64,000 nucleotides of DNA from Albugo candida (taxonomy: Eukaryota; Oomycota; Peronosporomycetes; Albuginales). Numbering within the stretch: the first letter of the stretch is position 1; each line of letters starts with the position of its first letter. Below are positions 22,810 through 33,007 of the stretch, piece by piece. The notes under the pieces were generated by a model, which did no database searches, was not told where the DNA came from, and saw nothing but the letters and a program-made list of their open reading frames with translations. The DNA is taken from NCBI GenBank assembly GCA_040437565.1, contig JBDOQK010000016.1, positions 372,001 through 436,000 on the forward strand, written 5' to 3'. The translations under genes and the position numbers were made by a program.

Positions 22810-24190
22810 AAAGCTAAAAGGCAAGTACATAACCGATCGTTAAAGTTCTTCAAGTTCCCAAGCATCGACTTAGCTGGCTTCTTCCACGGATCGAATCGTT
22901 ACCGGATCGCTACTTTAGCCTTGGGCCTCTGTCTGCTGCTTATAGATATTGATTTGCCCACGCATCACATGATCATTTTCGAACTCATCCAAAAGGTCTC
23001 ATACTTCATCGTATCATCAGGAACTCGATTGTTCTTCTGACCTGGAAGCTCAGAATGAATTTCCTTCAGTTGTTGGAGTTTCCAATACCCCTTTTAGAAT
23101 TTTTTCCGCACGAGCACAACATCTGGAAGTGTGATTTTGAGTTCCTCGAGCGGCTTAATATCATTGTCATTTAACACAGAGCTTGTGAGGTCGTAGCAGA
23201 GAGCAGTGTCTCCAACATGAAGCACGTTTCCACGTTAAAATCACATTCTCGAGCGACTTCGACTTCGACTAAGCGCGTCTTCTTATTCACATGATACGCC
23301 TTACTATCCCCTTCAGCTCGAATGCATGGGTTGATATCCAGAACTGTCTACTCCTTGAGAACTTTGACTGACCGAACGCCTTGGAAGGGATGACGCCAAT
23401 ACTTTCCACCGTCAATTTCCGCCCTATAAAGAGTTTGAGATCAAGCTTTGATTAAGAACAAGCTTCTTACATTTGCAATGTGAACGGGTCCACCACGTGG
23501 ATGGAAGAGGATAATGAAGTCACACCAAGCACAGATTGTGTACATTACCGAGACTTCGAGCCAGCTTTATCGGAAGTGCAACCAGATCATCTATACAGAC
23601 AGGAGCTATTTCGACCGAGTACGTGAATTTGTAATTGTGTGTGCTGCTATAATTATCCGCCGAAACAAGTTTCTTAGCTGTTTTGAGCCTGGTACACGTA
23701 TCGAGATCAGTACAAGGGATTCGGCGTTCAAAGAACGTACTTGAGCGGAACACATTCTNNNNNNNNNNNNNNNNNNNNNNNNNNNNNNNNNNNNNNNNNN
23801 NNNNNNNNNNNNNNNNNNNNNNNNNNNNNNNNNNNNNNNNNNNNNNNNNNNNNNNNNNTCTTTTGAATGAGCTTCAGTCCATATCCCCATCCACCATTTT
23901 CACGTGTTGTAAACCACTGATTTTCTTTAGACACAAGCAAGCAGCTCTTTGGACTCCAATTCTGCTGCAATCCACGGAGGTCGTTGCCATCTGAAATGAA
24001 GGATGCGTATTAGCGTATAGCGTGTGATATTAAATATGAAGGTTGCAAACTTGAGGCATCCACGACATTGCTGTATGATGTATTCTTTAGGTATTTTCTC
24101 ACTGATGTCCGCCTCAATTTCAAGCATGTAGAGCTAATATTGGCGGCACTTGCTTGGATTGCTGTCGAGCATATGCAACAAAGAGTATAT
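22810..24190 (-). pseudogene. Decayed NMD3 (60S ribosome export adaptor) copy
   Basis: Minus-strand pieces follow NMD3 order: the N-terminal zinc-binding region (LCCICSTAIQASAANIS, EADISEKIPKEYIIQQCRGC), PPWIAAELESKELLA, IWTEAHSKR before the gap, then THNYKFTYSVEIAPVCIDDL and VALPIKLARSLGNVHNL, YRAEIDGGKYWRHPF, VLDINPCIRAEGDSKAYHV, GNVLHVGDTALCYDLTSSVL, LPDVVLVRKKF and RVPDDTMKYETF. These lie in different frames with stops between them, and at least one zinc Cys is missing. NMD3 carries the nuclear export signal for the large ribosomal subunit and is essential in eukaryotes, so an intact copy should exist elsewhere. A 100-N gap interrupts the middle. Confidence 0.75.
23759..23858. other. Assembly gap (100 N), no flanking duplication
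   Basis: Exactly 100 N inside the NMD3-like pseudogene; flanks do not repeat each other. Confidence 0.95.
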
Positions 24191-24690
24191 AGACAACGAA
24201 TTAGATCTATTTGAGCATTCCAGACTTCATAAACGCTCACATTGTCGGCAAGTGATCCGTCAAATTCCTTCCAAAAGAAGGTTGGATAAGTTGTAATTAT
24301 TCCGTCGAAGCAGTTGTCCAATTTGCAGGAATCCATGTAGAGTAGCTTAGAAAACGTATACTTTATTATTCTAAAATCCACGTCACTAAAAATAAGATAA
24401 CAGAACTATCCAGCCATATTACTTTGTGTTTCTGACATCAAACCATTTGCGAAATATGAAGACACGTTGTTTAAGCAGCTATCTGTTCTGCTTTGCCGTA
24501 TTCTTCACAAGTTTGTTGTCATAGGAGCCGAAGACACTTCAAATTTAGTGCACTCTGGAAATTGATCTAAAGTAGAATCATCCTTTCCGTATATAATATT
24601 CATTACCCAGAGCTTTAATCCAGAAAAATGGTGGTGAATAATGTAATAATCAAATTATGATCATCTAGAATTGTAGATCTAAACCACTCA
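24191..24690 (-). pseudogene. Unassigned coding remnant upstream of the NMD3 copy
   Basis: Minus-strand frames read DYYIIHHHFSGLKLWVMNII, LDQFPECTKFEVSSAP and, after stops and a frame change, KLDNCFDGIITTYPTFFWKE with FDGSLADNVSVYEVWNAQID. Codon-level appearance is that of a real protein, probably one gene, but I do not recognise the family. It lies within the same decayed cluster as the P5CDH and NMD3 copies. Confidence 0.35.
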
Positions 24691-24744
24691 ATAGTAGTCA
24701 TTGGGTGGCTAAAGCTCTGATCGAGTAGCTACGGATAATTGGCA

Positions 24745-25946
24745 ATGAGTTTCGAAAAAAAAGAGAATTCAGGAACAAGTGTGGAGAAGCACAGTCTTAT
24801 GGATGAAGTAAATCCTTCCGATGAGTTTATTCATTTGCAGTGTCGTTTCTATGAACAAAAGTATCCAGAAGTGGACGAATTAGTTATGGTCAACGTTCGA
24901 TCCATTGCGGAAATGGGGGCTTATGTATCGCTATTGGAGTACAACAACATCGAAGGAATGATTTTACTTTCAGAGCTGTCTCGACGTCGTATCCGATCTA
25001 TTAACAAATTGATTCGCGTCGGTAAAAATGAAGTCGTGATGGTTTTGAGAGTTGACAAAGAAAAAGGATACATTGATTTATCAAAGCGCCGTGTGTCACC
25101 TGAAGATATTTTCAAATGCGAAGAACGATACAATAAAGCAAAAACTGTGCACGGGTGACTTCTTCGTGGTATCCATATCGTTAGTATTTCTAACTGCTGT
25201 TTTCTTCCAAGTGTTCTTCGTCAGCTAGCAGTGGATACCTCCTTGAGTATCGAAGAATTATACGAGAAAATTGCATGGCCACTGTACAAAAAATACAAAA
25301 TTGAAAGTCAAAATGAGGACGAAAAAAAGGTAATTGATAATTTAGACAACGGCAAGTTGCCTTTTAACAAGCTATTATTCTTACAGACTGAATACCTACA
25401 TTGCTACGACGTCTTCAAAAAAGGTGTTTCGGATGATTCCGTGTTTGAGGGTCTCGATATGACCAGTGAGATGCGAACGTCACTCAAGTCTCATATTCGA
25501 AGGCGACTCACTCCACAACCGATCAAATTTAGAGCGGACGTTGAGGTACAGTGAACAAACTATGTGTCAGAAGCATGCATGTTGACAATATGTGTCTTGA
25601 ACAGGTGACTTGCTTTACATACGAAGGCATTGAGGCGATCCGTTCTGCACTGAAAGCCGGTCAGGATGTCGGAACGGAAGACGTGCCTATCAAAGTGAAG
25701 TTGATTGCCCCACCAATGTATGTGATAACGACAAGCACGCTGGACAAACAAAAAGGAATTCAGCAATTGCACGTGGCTATCGATGCAGTAAGAGAGCACA
25801 TTCAATCGAGAAAAGGTTCTTTAACGGTCAAAATGGAGCCAAGGATCGTAAGCGCCAATGAAGAAAAAGAATTTCTTCAAATGATTGAGAAATTAGAGAT
25901 TGAAAACCGTCAAGTTGACGGTGATGCAGCCGAAGATGACGATTAA
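24745..25946 (+). CDS. Translation initiation factor eIF2 subunit alpha
   Basis: Three exons (24745-25154, 25212-25545, 25605-25946) joined by introns of 57 and 59 nt give 361 residues, close to the usual eIF2-alpha length. The N-terminal S1 domain contains [18 protein letters not shown] and the regulatory loop [18 protein letters not shown]; Ser79 before RRRIR equals the stress-kinase phosphosite Ser51 of animals. [19 protein letters not shown] follows, then a helical domain and the C-terminal alpha-beta domain ([29 protein letters not shown]) with an acidic tail. As part of the eIF2 heterotrimer it delivers initiator Met-tRNA to the 40S subunit, and phosphorylation of the Ser represses translation. 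The first ATG in frame (24745) is used. Confidence 0.96.
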
Positions 25947-26012
25947 CGCTTTTTTTCTAATAAACACGAATGTTGCGAGTATATACCGAACATTTATTTC
26001 AAGCGTCATAAA

Positions 26013-26419
26013 TTACGTCCACTCCACGCGGTACTTAGTCTTATACGTACGACCGTCGTCTTCTAATTTTTCACGCTCTTTCCATGCCACAAAGCTGAAA
26101 TTAGCGCATAAGTGCAGTATCAAACCTACCCACACACTGCCTTTCCTCTCCATTACCCAATCACTTGTCTCAATGCACATTTTCTCTGAAAAGAAAGGTG
26201 CTTATGATATGAATCGTATGATGTGGGAATAGCAGCCCTACCCATCACAACCTTTACACACTCGCTTTGAGAGTCAGCCTCTATGATTACTTAATGAAAT
26301 AGAGATCGACAAAAATGCAGCTGGTAAGCTCTCTGTCACTATTCACAACACATTACTTTACTTTCCAATTTACTAGTTGCAAGTAGCTAGCTTCACTAAT
26401 TGTGCCCTTCCGATTGACC
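26013..26419 (-). CDS. Small spliced hypothetical protein (about 90 aa)
   Basis: A continuous frame from about 26175 down to the stop at 26013 reads MCIETSDWVMERKGSVWVGL, ILHLCANFSFVAW, then a strongly coding-like KEREKLEDDGRTYKTKYRVE with WT at the end. GT-AG junctions upstream can add ADSQSECVKVV and, from an ATG at 26419, MVNRKGTISEASYLQLVNWK in phase. There is one hydrophobic stretch that might be a membrane helix. It fills the space between eIF2-alpha (66 bp away) and the divergent GH5 gene (43 bp away), as expected in this compact genome. No family recognised; the exon structure is provisional. Confidence 0.42.
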
Positions 26420-26462
26420 ATTAAAACATATCACACAACTTAGTGCTAGAAAACAGGAAAGT

Positions 26463-28450
26463 ATGGAAGAACCATCGGCTCAGCACCCAAACGAACAGTA
26501 TGGCGAGCTACAGACACCATTGTACTCATTCAGCCGAGTTAATCAAGATCCTTCCGACAGCATGAGAAGCTCGGTAGCTACAGGAGGCTTGACATCCGAT
26601 AGAGTGAGAATTGGAAACGATGCTTCTATACGTGGATCCTTGGTTGATCGTGGAATAGAGGCATACGTTCCCACCGAACCAATTTCGGAAAAAGCTAGAG
26701 ATTACAAAGGACGTATACGAACTTGGCCCGGTTTACTACTACTTTTTCTATTACTTGTGGGTTCAGCAACCGCCGTGACATACTTTGCGATACAAACACG
26801 CGATTCGAGAGAAGCACAGGCAGAAAAAGCCGCCAAGTACGCATTTGAGGAGGCACAGATTCTTGGAGGAAAAGGTGGTCGTGGAGATGAATTGATCGCT
26901 GATGACGGTATCATTGGAAACCCGAAAAAATATCCACCAAGCAGTAAGTGTTCATCTCCATGCTGTTGTGCTGTTTGCATAGCTCATAACATTCTGTAGC
27001 CTGCTACCTACCAAATTATTTGAGTAAGAATGGAAAATTGTATTCCGTCGCACCGAATGGAACAGAAGTTGAATTCGTGATCAAAGGTGTCACCTGGTAT
27101 GTCTCTCAAGCAAGCATAATCGCTATATCTACTGACTTTATATCAATGCTTTCCTTACAATAGGACTGGGATGGAATCGTACGTGGCTCTATTGATTGTC
27201 TCATCTTGAGCCAACAGCTTACTTTGGTTCTAATATTTAGCTCCCAATACATATTACTGGGTCTATGGGAAAACCTTGTAAATGGAACGTCTGCGGTAAG
27301 TCGATTGGTGGTATTGATCATTTACAAGTTAATAACGCTGTTATGTTAGTATCAAATAGCGTCTTTTTTGTCCAATAATAATTTCAATGCGGTCCGAATA
27401 CCGCTTATGGCGCGCGCAATTCTCAAAAACTCGAGACCCAATGCAGATTTGATCAACAGACAAGAGAATCGTGCTATCGCAATCGGAAATTATATGGCAT
27501 TCCTGAAGAGTATAATCGCTGTACTGCAATTTCGAAAGATTGGGGTCGTTCTGAGTATGCAAACGCTCTCACCGACTGATGCTGGAGGTCTTTGGTATAA
27601 TGCACAAGTACCAGAGGAAGATTTCTTACTTGCAATTGACAAATTAACTGCGACTTTATGCTCATATAAGTATTGGAATGTGATTGGAATCGATTTGACG
27701 AATGAGCCTCACAAAGCAACTTGGGGAGATGGTTCCCCAACAGATTTTAACGTTGGAGCTAGAAAGATTGCTGCACGAATGCTGGATGGATGTCCTAATT
27801 GGATTGGGCTAGTGCAAGGCATATCCGGTCGACAGACTGTCGAGGTGCAAGGAAAGGCGATCAATTTTACAGATTGGTATGGTGGTGGCTTACAAGGCGT
27901 ACGAAGCACTGGTATGAAATTCGACATAGCCAATAAGGTCGTCTACGCCCCTCATTTCAATTCTCCTTCCGTCTACCCGCAATCGATATTTTATGCAAAC
28001 GGTACTTGGGACGAAGCCACAGGTAAACTTGCAGGCTATGTCGAGCTCAACGACGCGTCTTTACAACTCCGTACATCAGCGATGATGAATAATATGTTTG
28101 GATTTTTAAGCAGTACAACAGGTCCAGCAATCTTAATGGGGCAATTTAGTGGATTATACGGCCTAGATGCTCATCCTCAGAAGACATCTAAGCGGGTACT
28201 CGACCAAATTATCAGCACTGTGACACAACCTGGTTGGGCCGGTGGATTCGTGATGGCTCTTAACCCCGAGACATCATTTCAGTATAATCCTGCCGACACT
28301 GTGGGCAAGTTCGCGGAAGGTGTTCTCTCTGATGACTGGCTGAGTGCCAATAAAGCGTATTTGGCTGCATTAGGAAAGATGGACAAAATGGAAAATCTGC
28401 GAAAATTGCCGTGTTTTAAGCGCCCAGCACGAGCAAAAGGCTCCAAGTAA
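26463..28450 (+). CDS. Membrane-anchored glycoside hydrolase family 5 protein, nucleophile Glu replaced by Gln
   Basis: Five exons (26463-26943, 27000-27096, a 15-nt micro-exon 27164-27178, 27241-27295, 27350-28450) give 582 residues in a consistent frame. An N-terminal cytosolic tail of about 88 residues precedes one membrane helix (90-110, LLLLFLLLVGSATAVTYF) with no cleavable signal, so it is a type II membrane protein with the enzyme domain outside. GH5 motifs: FNAVRIPLMARA, IGIDLTNEPHKATWGDG with the acid/base Glu335, and the C-terminal strand PAILMGQFSGLYG. In GH5 the residue after G in this strand is the nucleophile Glu; here codon CAA gives Gln481. The related oomycete enzymes act on beta-glucans of the wall or host. 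Either inactive, carbohydrate-binding, or altered in mechanism. Part of the 3' end is repeated beyond the gap as an assembly artefact. Confidence 0.85.
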
Positions 28451-28672
28451 TCCAATTTTCCGTAAAAATGCACTTTTGACAAAAAGTTGCATACCTCTGT
28501 GTCGTTTGCATTTCTTTCATTAGCTATAAAAAATACTTTGAAAAAAAAGTTTACGACAGTCTGCAATCATTCCACTCTACCAAAACTCAAGAATATTGCC
28601 AAAATAGCGGCAATGATACTAATCGCAAGAAAGGTGGCACTGTTTTCGCGTTTGATAGATTGAGCAATGACA
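28351..28672. repeat. Gap-flanking duplicate (left copy, 322 bp)
   Basis: Same as 28773-29094 except for one base (G at 28563, A at 28985). It covers the GH5 3' end and the cytochrome b5 3' end. Separated from its copy by exactly 100 N, so it is read as two unmerged contig ends, not a real duplication. Confidence 0.9.
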
Positions 28673-28772
28673 NNNNNNNNNNNNNNNNNNNNNNNNNNNN
28701 NNNNNNNNNNNNNNNNNNNNNNNNNNNNNNNNNNNNNNNNNNNNNNNNNNNNNNNNNNNNNNNNNNNNNNNN
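28673..28772. other. Assembly gap (100 N) between overlapping contig ends
   Basis: Exactly 100 N flanked by direct copies of 322 bp. The true distance is probably negative (the contigs overlap). Confidence 0.95.
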
Positions 28773-28988
28773 TAAAGCGTATTTGGCTGCATTAGGAAAG
28801 ATGGACAAAATGGAAAATCTGCGAAAATTGCCGTGTTTTAAGCGCCCAGCACGAGCAAAAGGCTCCAAGTAATCCAATTTTCCGTAAAAATGCACTTTTG
28901 ACAAAAAGTTGCATACCTCTGTGTCGTTTGCATTTCTTTCATTAGCTATAAAAAATACTTTGAAAAAAAAGTTTACGACAGTCTACAA

Positions 28989-29462
28989 TCATTCCACTCT
29001 ACCAAAACTCAAGAATATTGCCAAAATAGCGGCAATGATACTAATCGCAAGAAAGGTGGCACTGTTTTCGCGTTTGATAGATTGAGCAATGACACTGGTG
29101 GTTGATGCTGATGAAGAGCTTTTGACCACTTTGACGTCATTTTTCACTTTGCCGACTAGAAATTCTTGTAGCTGTCGACGTGCGTCGCTAGAGTGTCCTA
29201 TATCCTCAAACTCTTCATTCGCATCCTTTCCAGCCATTTCGAGAATAGTTTCGGGACCACCAGGATGATCATCCAAAAACATAGTACAATCATACACTTT
29301 GCGTTCTCCTTGGGGGCCGATAATCAGCCAGCAGTCTTGAGCAGTGTTGTGTAGTTTGACTTCCTCTTCTGTGAATTCCTTCAGACACAAATCCGCCTTG
29401 GAAGCGTCATTTTCTTGTAATAATGAATCATTCTCCTGATCGTTATTTAACGTGGTTGACAT
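28989..29462 (-). CDS. Cytochrome b5, tail-anchored
   Basis: A single exon of 157 residues from ATG 29462. After a polar N-terminus, the haem domain starts KEFTEEEVKLHNTAQDCWLI; the first axial His lies in FLDDHPGGPETILEMAGKDA (HPGG motif), the second in FEDIGHSSDARRQLQEFLVG. The C-terminus has a hydrophobic tail (ATFLAISIIAAILAIFLSFG), as in ER or outer-mitochondrial-membrane b5 forms. It donates electrons to desaturases and P450-type enzymes. Convergent with the GH5 gene. The same 3' end appears again left of the gap because of the assembly artefact. Confidence 0.95.
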   Translation of the reverse strand: MSTTLNNDQENDSLLQENDASKADLCLKEFTEEEVKLHNTAQDCWLIIGPQGERKVYDCTMFLDDHPGGPETILEMAGKDANEEFEDIGHSSDARRQLQEFLVGKVKNDVKVVKSSSSASTTSVIAQSIKRENSATFLAISIIAAILAIFLSFGRVE

Positions 29463-29667
29463 GCTTCTGAAAAATGAATGGTGCGAAACATTTGGTGTGT
29501 CATCACAACATAAATTTGCCGACTAAAAATGGATAATTGAGTCCTATTTTCATGCTTTATGATACTGAGTCGTTACCGCTTCTATATAGAGATAAGTAGA
29601 TGATAATCCAATAAAATGCTCATTTTATCAAGCACTGGGTAATCGCTACTCGTTTTATCTTCCTGAA

Positions 29668-31476
29668 ATGGTCAATTCTTTAATGCTGCAGAGTCCTGCA
29701 AATGTGCCTATGATTTTTCGACGACATGGAAGTACCACACCAAAGCCGTTATCTCACGTTTTGGGCTCAAAATCGACTCCAAATTCGTATTACGTTCACA
29801 GATTACGGGAAAGTGGAGAACATCAACTTTCTACACTTGATGTGCCTTCGATGCAACTCGCTACAAAATCTCGCAATTTGAGTGGAGTTTTACGCTTTGG
29901 GGCTTATTTTTTGGAAACAGTTCATGAGAGTAATATGGAGAATTATCGTGTGCGTGTATGCGAAATTCTGTTCTATTTGGATGATCAAACAGTACAAATC
30001 TTGGAACCAAAAGTTGAGAATAGTGGATTGGTCCAAGGGAATTTTGTAAAACGTCATCAGATTCCTATACCAATTGGAGACACAGAGGCTGAACATGGTG
30101 TGTCCATTTTGACATTTCGCCATTTCATTGTAGGGAAAGAGATTACAATTTATGGCCGAAGGTTCCGACTGATTTCAGCCGATAGCTCCACACGCAAATT
30201 TCTGGAATCTCAAGGTATCGATGTCGCTCCAGACGACTCGGCTCCTCGGGATGCTTACACAGAAGCTCGTAAAGCTCATATGGCTCGTGAAACAGGTCAA
30301 GATATGACAGCTAATTACGGGAAGCAACAGTATCCGATGAAAGAATATATGGAAGTCCGTTTAGGAAAATTTGCGCGTCCAAGCGAGCATTTACGTCAGT
30401 TCCTCGATCACGATCGTCACGTCTTGCGATTTTATGCACTGTGGGATGATTCTGATAAATTATACGGAAGAGAACATCGTTATACGATACACTTTTTCCT
30501 CGCTGACAATACAATTGAGATTCTGGAGTCGTATGAGCGGAATTCAGGCTGTGATCCGTTCCCAAAACTATTGAATCGAACCAAATTATCACGTGACTCA
30601 ACAAAGCAATTGCCAAATATTTTATTGGAACAGCAAGTCAGCGAAATCACTGGGAAACACATTGATACATTGTACACGTGGCAGGATTTTGCAGTCGGGA
30701 AATATATCTCTGTGTACCAACGAGACATTCTCCTTCTCGACGCCGATGAGAACACTCGAAAATGGTATGCGGACAGAAATGAGCCATTAGATCCGGCGAT
30801 CATCGTACCGGCATGCGAGACTCGGGAGTCAAAAGACAAAATGGAGAAAAAATCAGCCGAGTCGAAATCTGCATATCGACGGAAATTCGATGCCAATAAT
30901 GAAATAGTGCTTCGATTTCGCGCGCATTTGGCTACCACAAAACCCGAAGACATTGACCGACGATTTATCATTTCGCTTACTCTATCGGACGAAAGCATTT
31001 CGATTACTGAGCCAATACAACGGAACGCCGGCTTTGTCGGAGGAAAGTTTTTGGAACGAACAAAAGTGAAAGACGCGGACGATTCGAATCGATTTTACGG
31101 CGCAGATGATTTTTATTTGGGTGCACGAATCAAAATTGTTGGGCAAATTTTCGTAATCGATGAAATGGACGATCATACTGCAAATTATATGGAAATTCAT
31201 GCAAATTCACATTTTCCACAATCCGATGCCAATAGAATTGTTTCGAGACTGCAGGCTGAGGCGGATGCGGGTCGGTTATCAAGCGAGATCTCACGCTATT
31301 GCCAGGCTGTAGACAGCAGTAATCGGAAGGTGAATGCGGTGCACGGGCAGTCATTGCTTCAAGCTTTTGTGGAGAACGTCTCATTACACGAAACAACAAC
31401 TTTAATTCGTGCTTTTGGCGATAAAGTATCGGGAACGATTGAAAGTGACAGACTGCTTGCTCTTCTTTCTCCATAA
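29668..31476 (+). CDS. EFHC-type axonemal protein with three DM10 domains
   Basis: A single 602-residue frame. Three DM10 modules are visible: LSGVLRFGAYFLETVHES with FYLDDQTVQILEPKVENSGL; HVLRFYALWDDSD with IHFFLADNTIEILESYERNS; and IVLRFRAHLA with ISLTLSDESISITEPIQRNA. Each closes with a conserved VGKxIxIYGRRFxLxxAD-like strand (VGKEITIYGRRFRLISAD). The C-terminus has a degenerate EF-hand-like helix pair (LIRAFGDKVSGTIESDRLLA). EFHC1/2 (Rib72) proteins are inner-junction proteins of ciliary doublet microtubules, fitting an organism with flagellate zoospores. The length agrees with animal EFHC1 (about 640). Confidence 0.9.
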   Translation: MVNSLMLQSPANVPMIFRRHGSTTPKPLSHVLGSKSTPNSYYVHRLRESGEHQLSTLDVPSMQLATKSRNLSGVLRFGAYFLETVHESNMENYRVRVCEILFYLDDQTVQILEPKVENSGLVQGNFVKRHQIPIPIGDTEAEHGVSILTFRHFIVGKEITIYGRRFRLISADSSTRKFLESQGIDVAPDDSAPRDAYTEARKAHMARETGQDMTANYGKQQYPMKEYMEVRLGKFARPSEHLRQFLDHDRHVLRFYALWDDSDKLYGREHRYTIHFFLADNTIEILESYERNSGCDPFPKLLNRTKLSRDSTKQLPNILLEQQVSEITGKHIDTLYTWQDFAVGKYISVYQRDILLLDADENTRKWYADRNEPLDPAIIVPACETRESKDKMEKKSAESKSAYRRKFDANNEIVLRFRAHLATTKPEDIDRRFIISLTLSDESISITEPIQRNAGFVGGKFLERTKVKDADDSNRFYGADDFYLGARIKIVGQIFVIDEMDDHTANYMEIHANSHFPQSDANRIVSRLQAEADAGRLSSEISRYCQAVDSSNRKVNAVHGQSLLQAFVENVSLHETTTLIRAFGDKVSGTIESDRLLALLSP

Positions 31477-31644
31477 ATATATCGGACGTTTTGTTTTTAG
31501 TAATTATTTTGTGGCGCATGGAAAATGCTGTCACAAAACAAAGGAACACTATAGAAAGAGTGTACAGAGCCACAGGTCAGATAACTATTTCACTGAGGTG
31601 CATGCAGATACACAAGCAAACTTGGTGATACAAAAGCGCAAAGT

Positions 31645-32834
31645 TTACGCGAGGGAGTGACGGGTTCGTCTCTTGCCAAGTGTTTTCTGATCGTGAGGCA
31701 ATGCAGTCATCCTATGCATATTTCCCTCCATCTGCTTCTGCTTCTGTTTCTCCTCTTCTTGCTTCTCGGCCAACGCCATCAGCTCATCGGCGATTGTTTT
31801 AAGCTCACGATTTTCTTGACGGAGTAATTTGTTCTCTTCCATCGCATGTTCCAACTCCATGCTCTGTTGCTTCAGTTGCGTTCTCAAATGGCTGTCTGCT
31901 TTCTCAAGTTGCTCATGCTTAGAACGAGCCACTGCTGTCTCCGTCTCAAGCATCTGGATCTTCTGTTTGATCGAATTTGTTTCGTCTTGAGCACATTGAC
32001 ATTGCTGTTCTAGTGTGGCACGTGCTTGTCCACACTGATCTAGTGCTTGACGGTATGTCTCGACTTGAGCTTGAAGTTCATCTATGCGCAGGTGACATCG
32101 TTGAGCTTCTGCTGCAGAATTCGATTTTTCCGTCTCCAAATCGGCTTTCAGTGTGTCACAGGTTTGCATAAGCTCAGTTGTCCGCTGTCGAATGTGAACT
32201 TCCTCTCGACGGTCAGATAGGAGAATTGTGTGTGTGAGAACCTTCTCGTTACGATGGTATTCCTCAAGTTTCATCATGCTGGATTTGATCTTTTCCTCGG
32301 CGCTCATGAGCTTTCGCTTTTGTACCAAAAGCTCTTTGACCAAAGATTCTCGTGTGCTTTTCTCAACCTCCAGAGCTGCCTAAGCGCCACATTCTTCAGA
32401 AGTTGAATGTTTTCATGTCGAGTGCAGAAGCTACGTACCACAACTTTGACGAGCTCGAGGCGATCCTGCATTCCATTTAAAGAGCGCTCATGTAAATCTA
32501 CGATTTTTGCATTACTTTTCTCTAAAATTTTATACTTTCCTTTCCAAATTTCATTTTCTCCTTTAAGAATCGATATCGCGTGCTCTAATTCGCAGACACG
32601 TCGCCTCAGACTATCACATTCACTCTCGAGATCGATTTGGCGCCTTGATTCTGATCGAGTTCCTTCTGTCCTTTGAACGCGTCCTTCTAGCTTGGTGTCG
32701 GGATCGTTTGAGCATTTTTGCATGGGCAAAGTGGAGACATTATTCTGACTATTGTGCGGCATGTTCAAAGGCTGTGAATTCGCTTCCGTGCTGGTTTTTT
32801 GTGATGAATTTGCATGCATTGAATCTTCACACAT
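31645..32834 (-). CDS. Coiled-coil protein, 376 aa
   Basis: Two exons (32439-32834 and 31645-32379) joined by a 59-nt intron (GTACGT...CTTAG) that restores LELVKVV-AALEVEKSTRESL in frame. The first 60 residues are polar and disordered; from about residue 70 to 350 the sequence is heptad-rich coiled coil (SLRRRVCELEHAISILKGEN, QLEKADSHLRTQLKQQSMEL, EKQEEEKQKQKQMEGNMHRM), with a basic tail (GKRRTRHSLA). No specific family recognised; a cytoskeletal or scaffolding role is only a guess. Convergent with the EFHC gene. Confidence 0.75.
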
Positions 32835-33007
32835 TTGATGGAAATCAACTATTTTTTATTACAAAAGCAGCCTTGAATTTAAGACTTATTTAGATGCATA
32901 CACACGCACGAGTAAAATGCTTTGGCACAAACAAAGGCAAAACGATAAATCGCTATCGAAGATACAATTTCCATGACATAGTATCGATATCTACGAATAG
33001 ATCAAAC

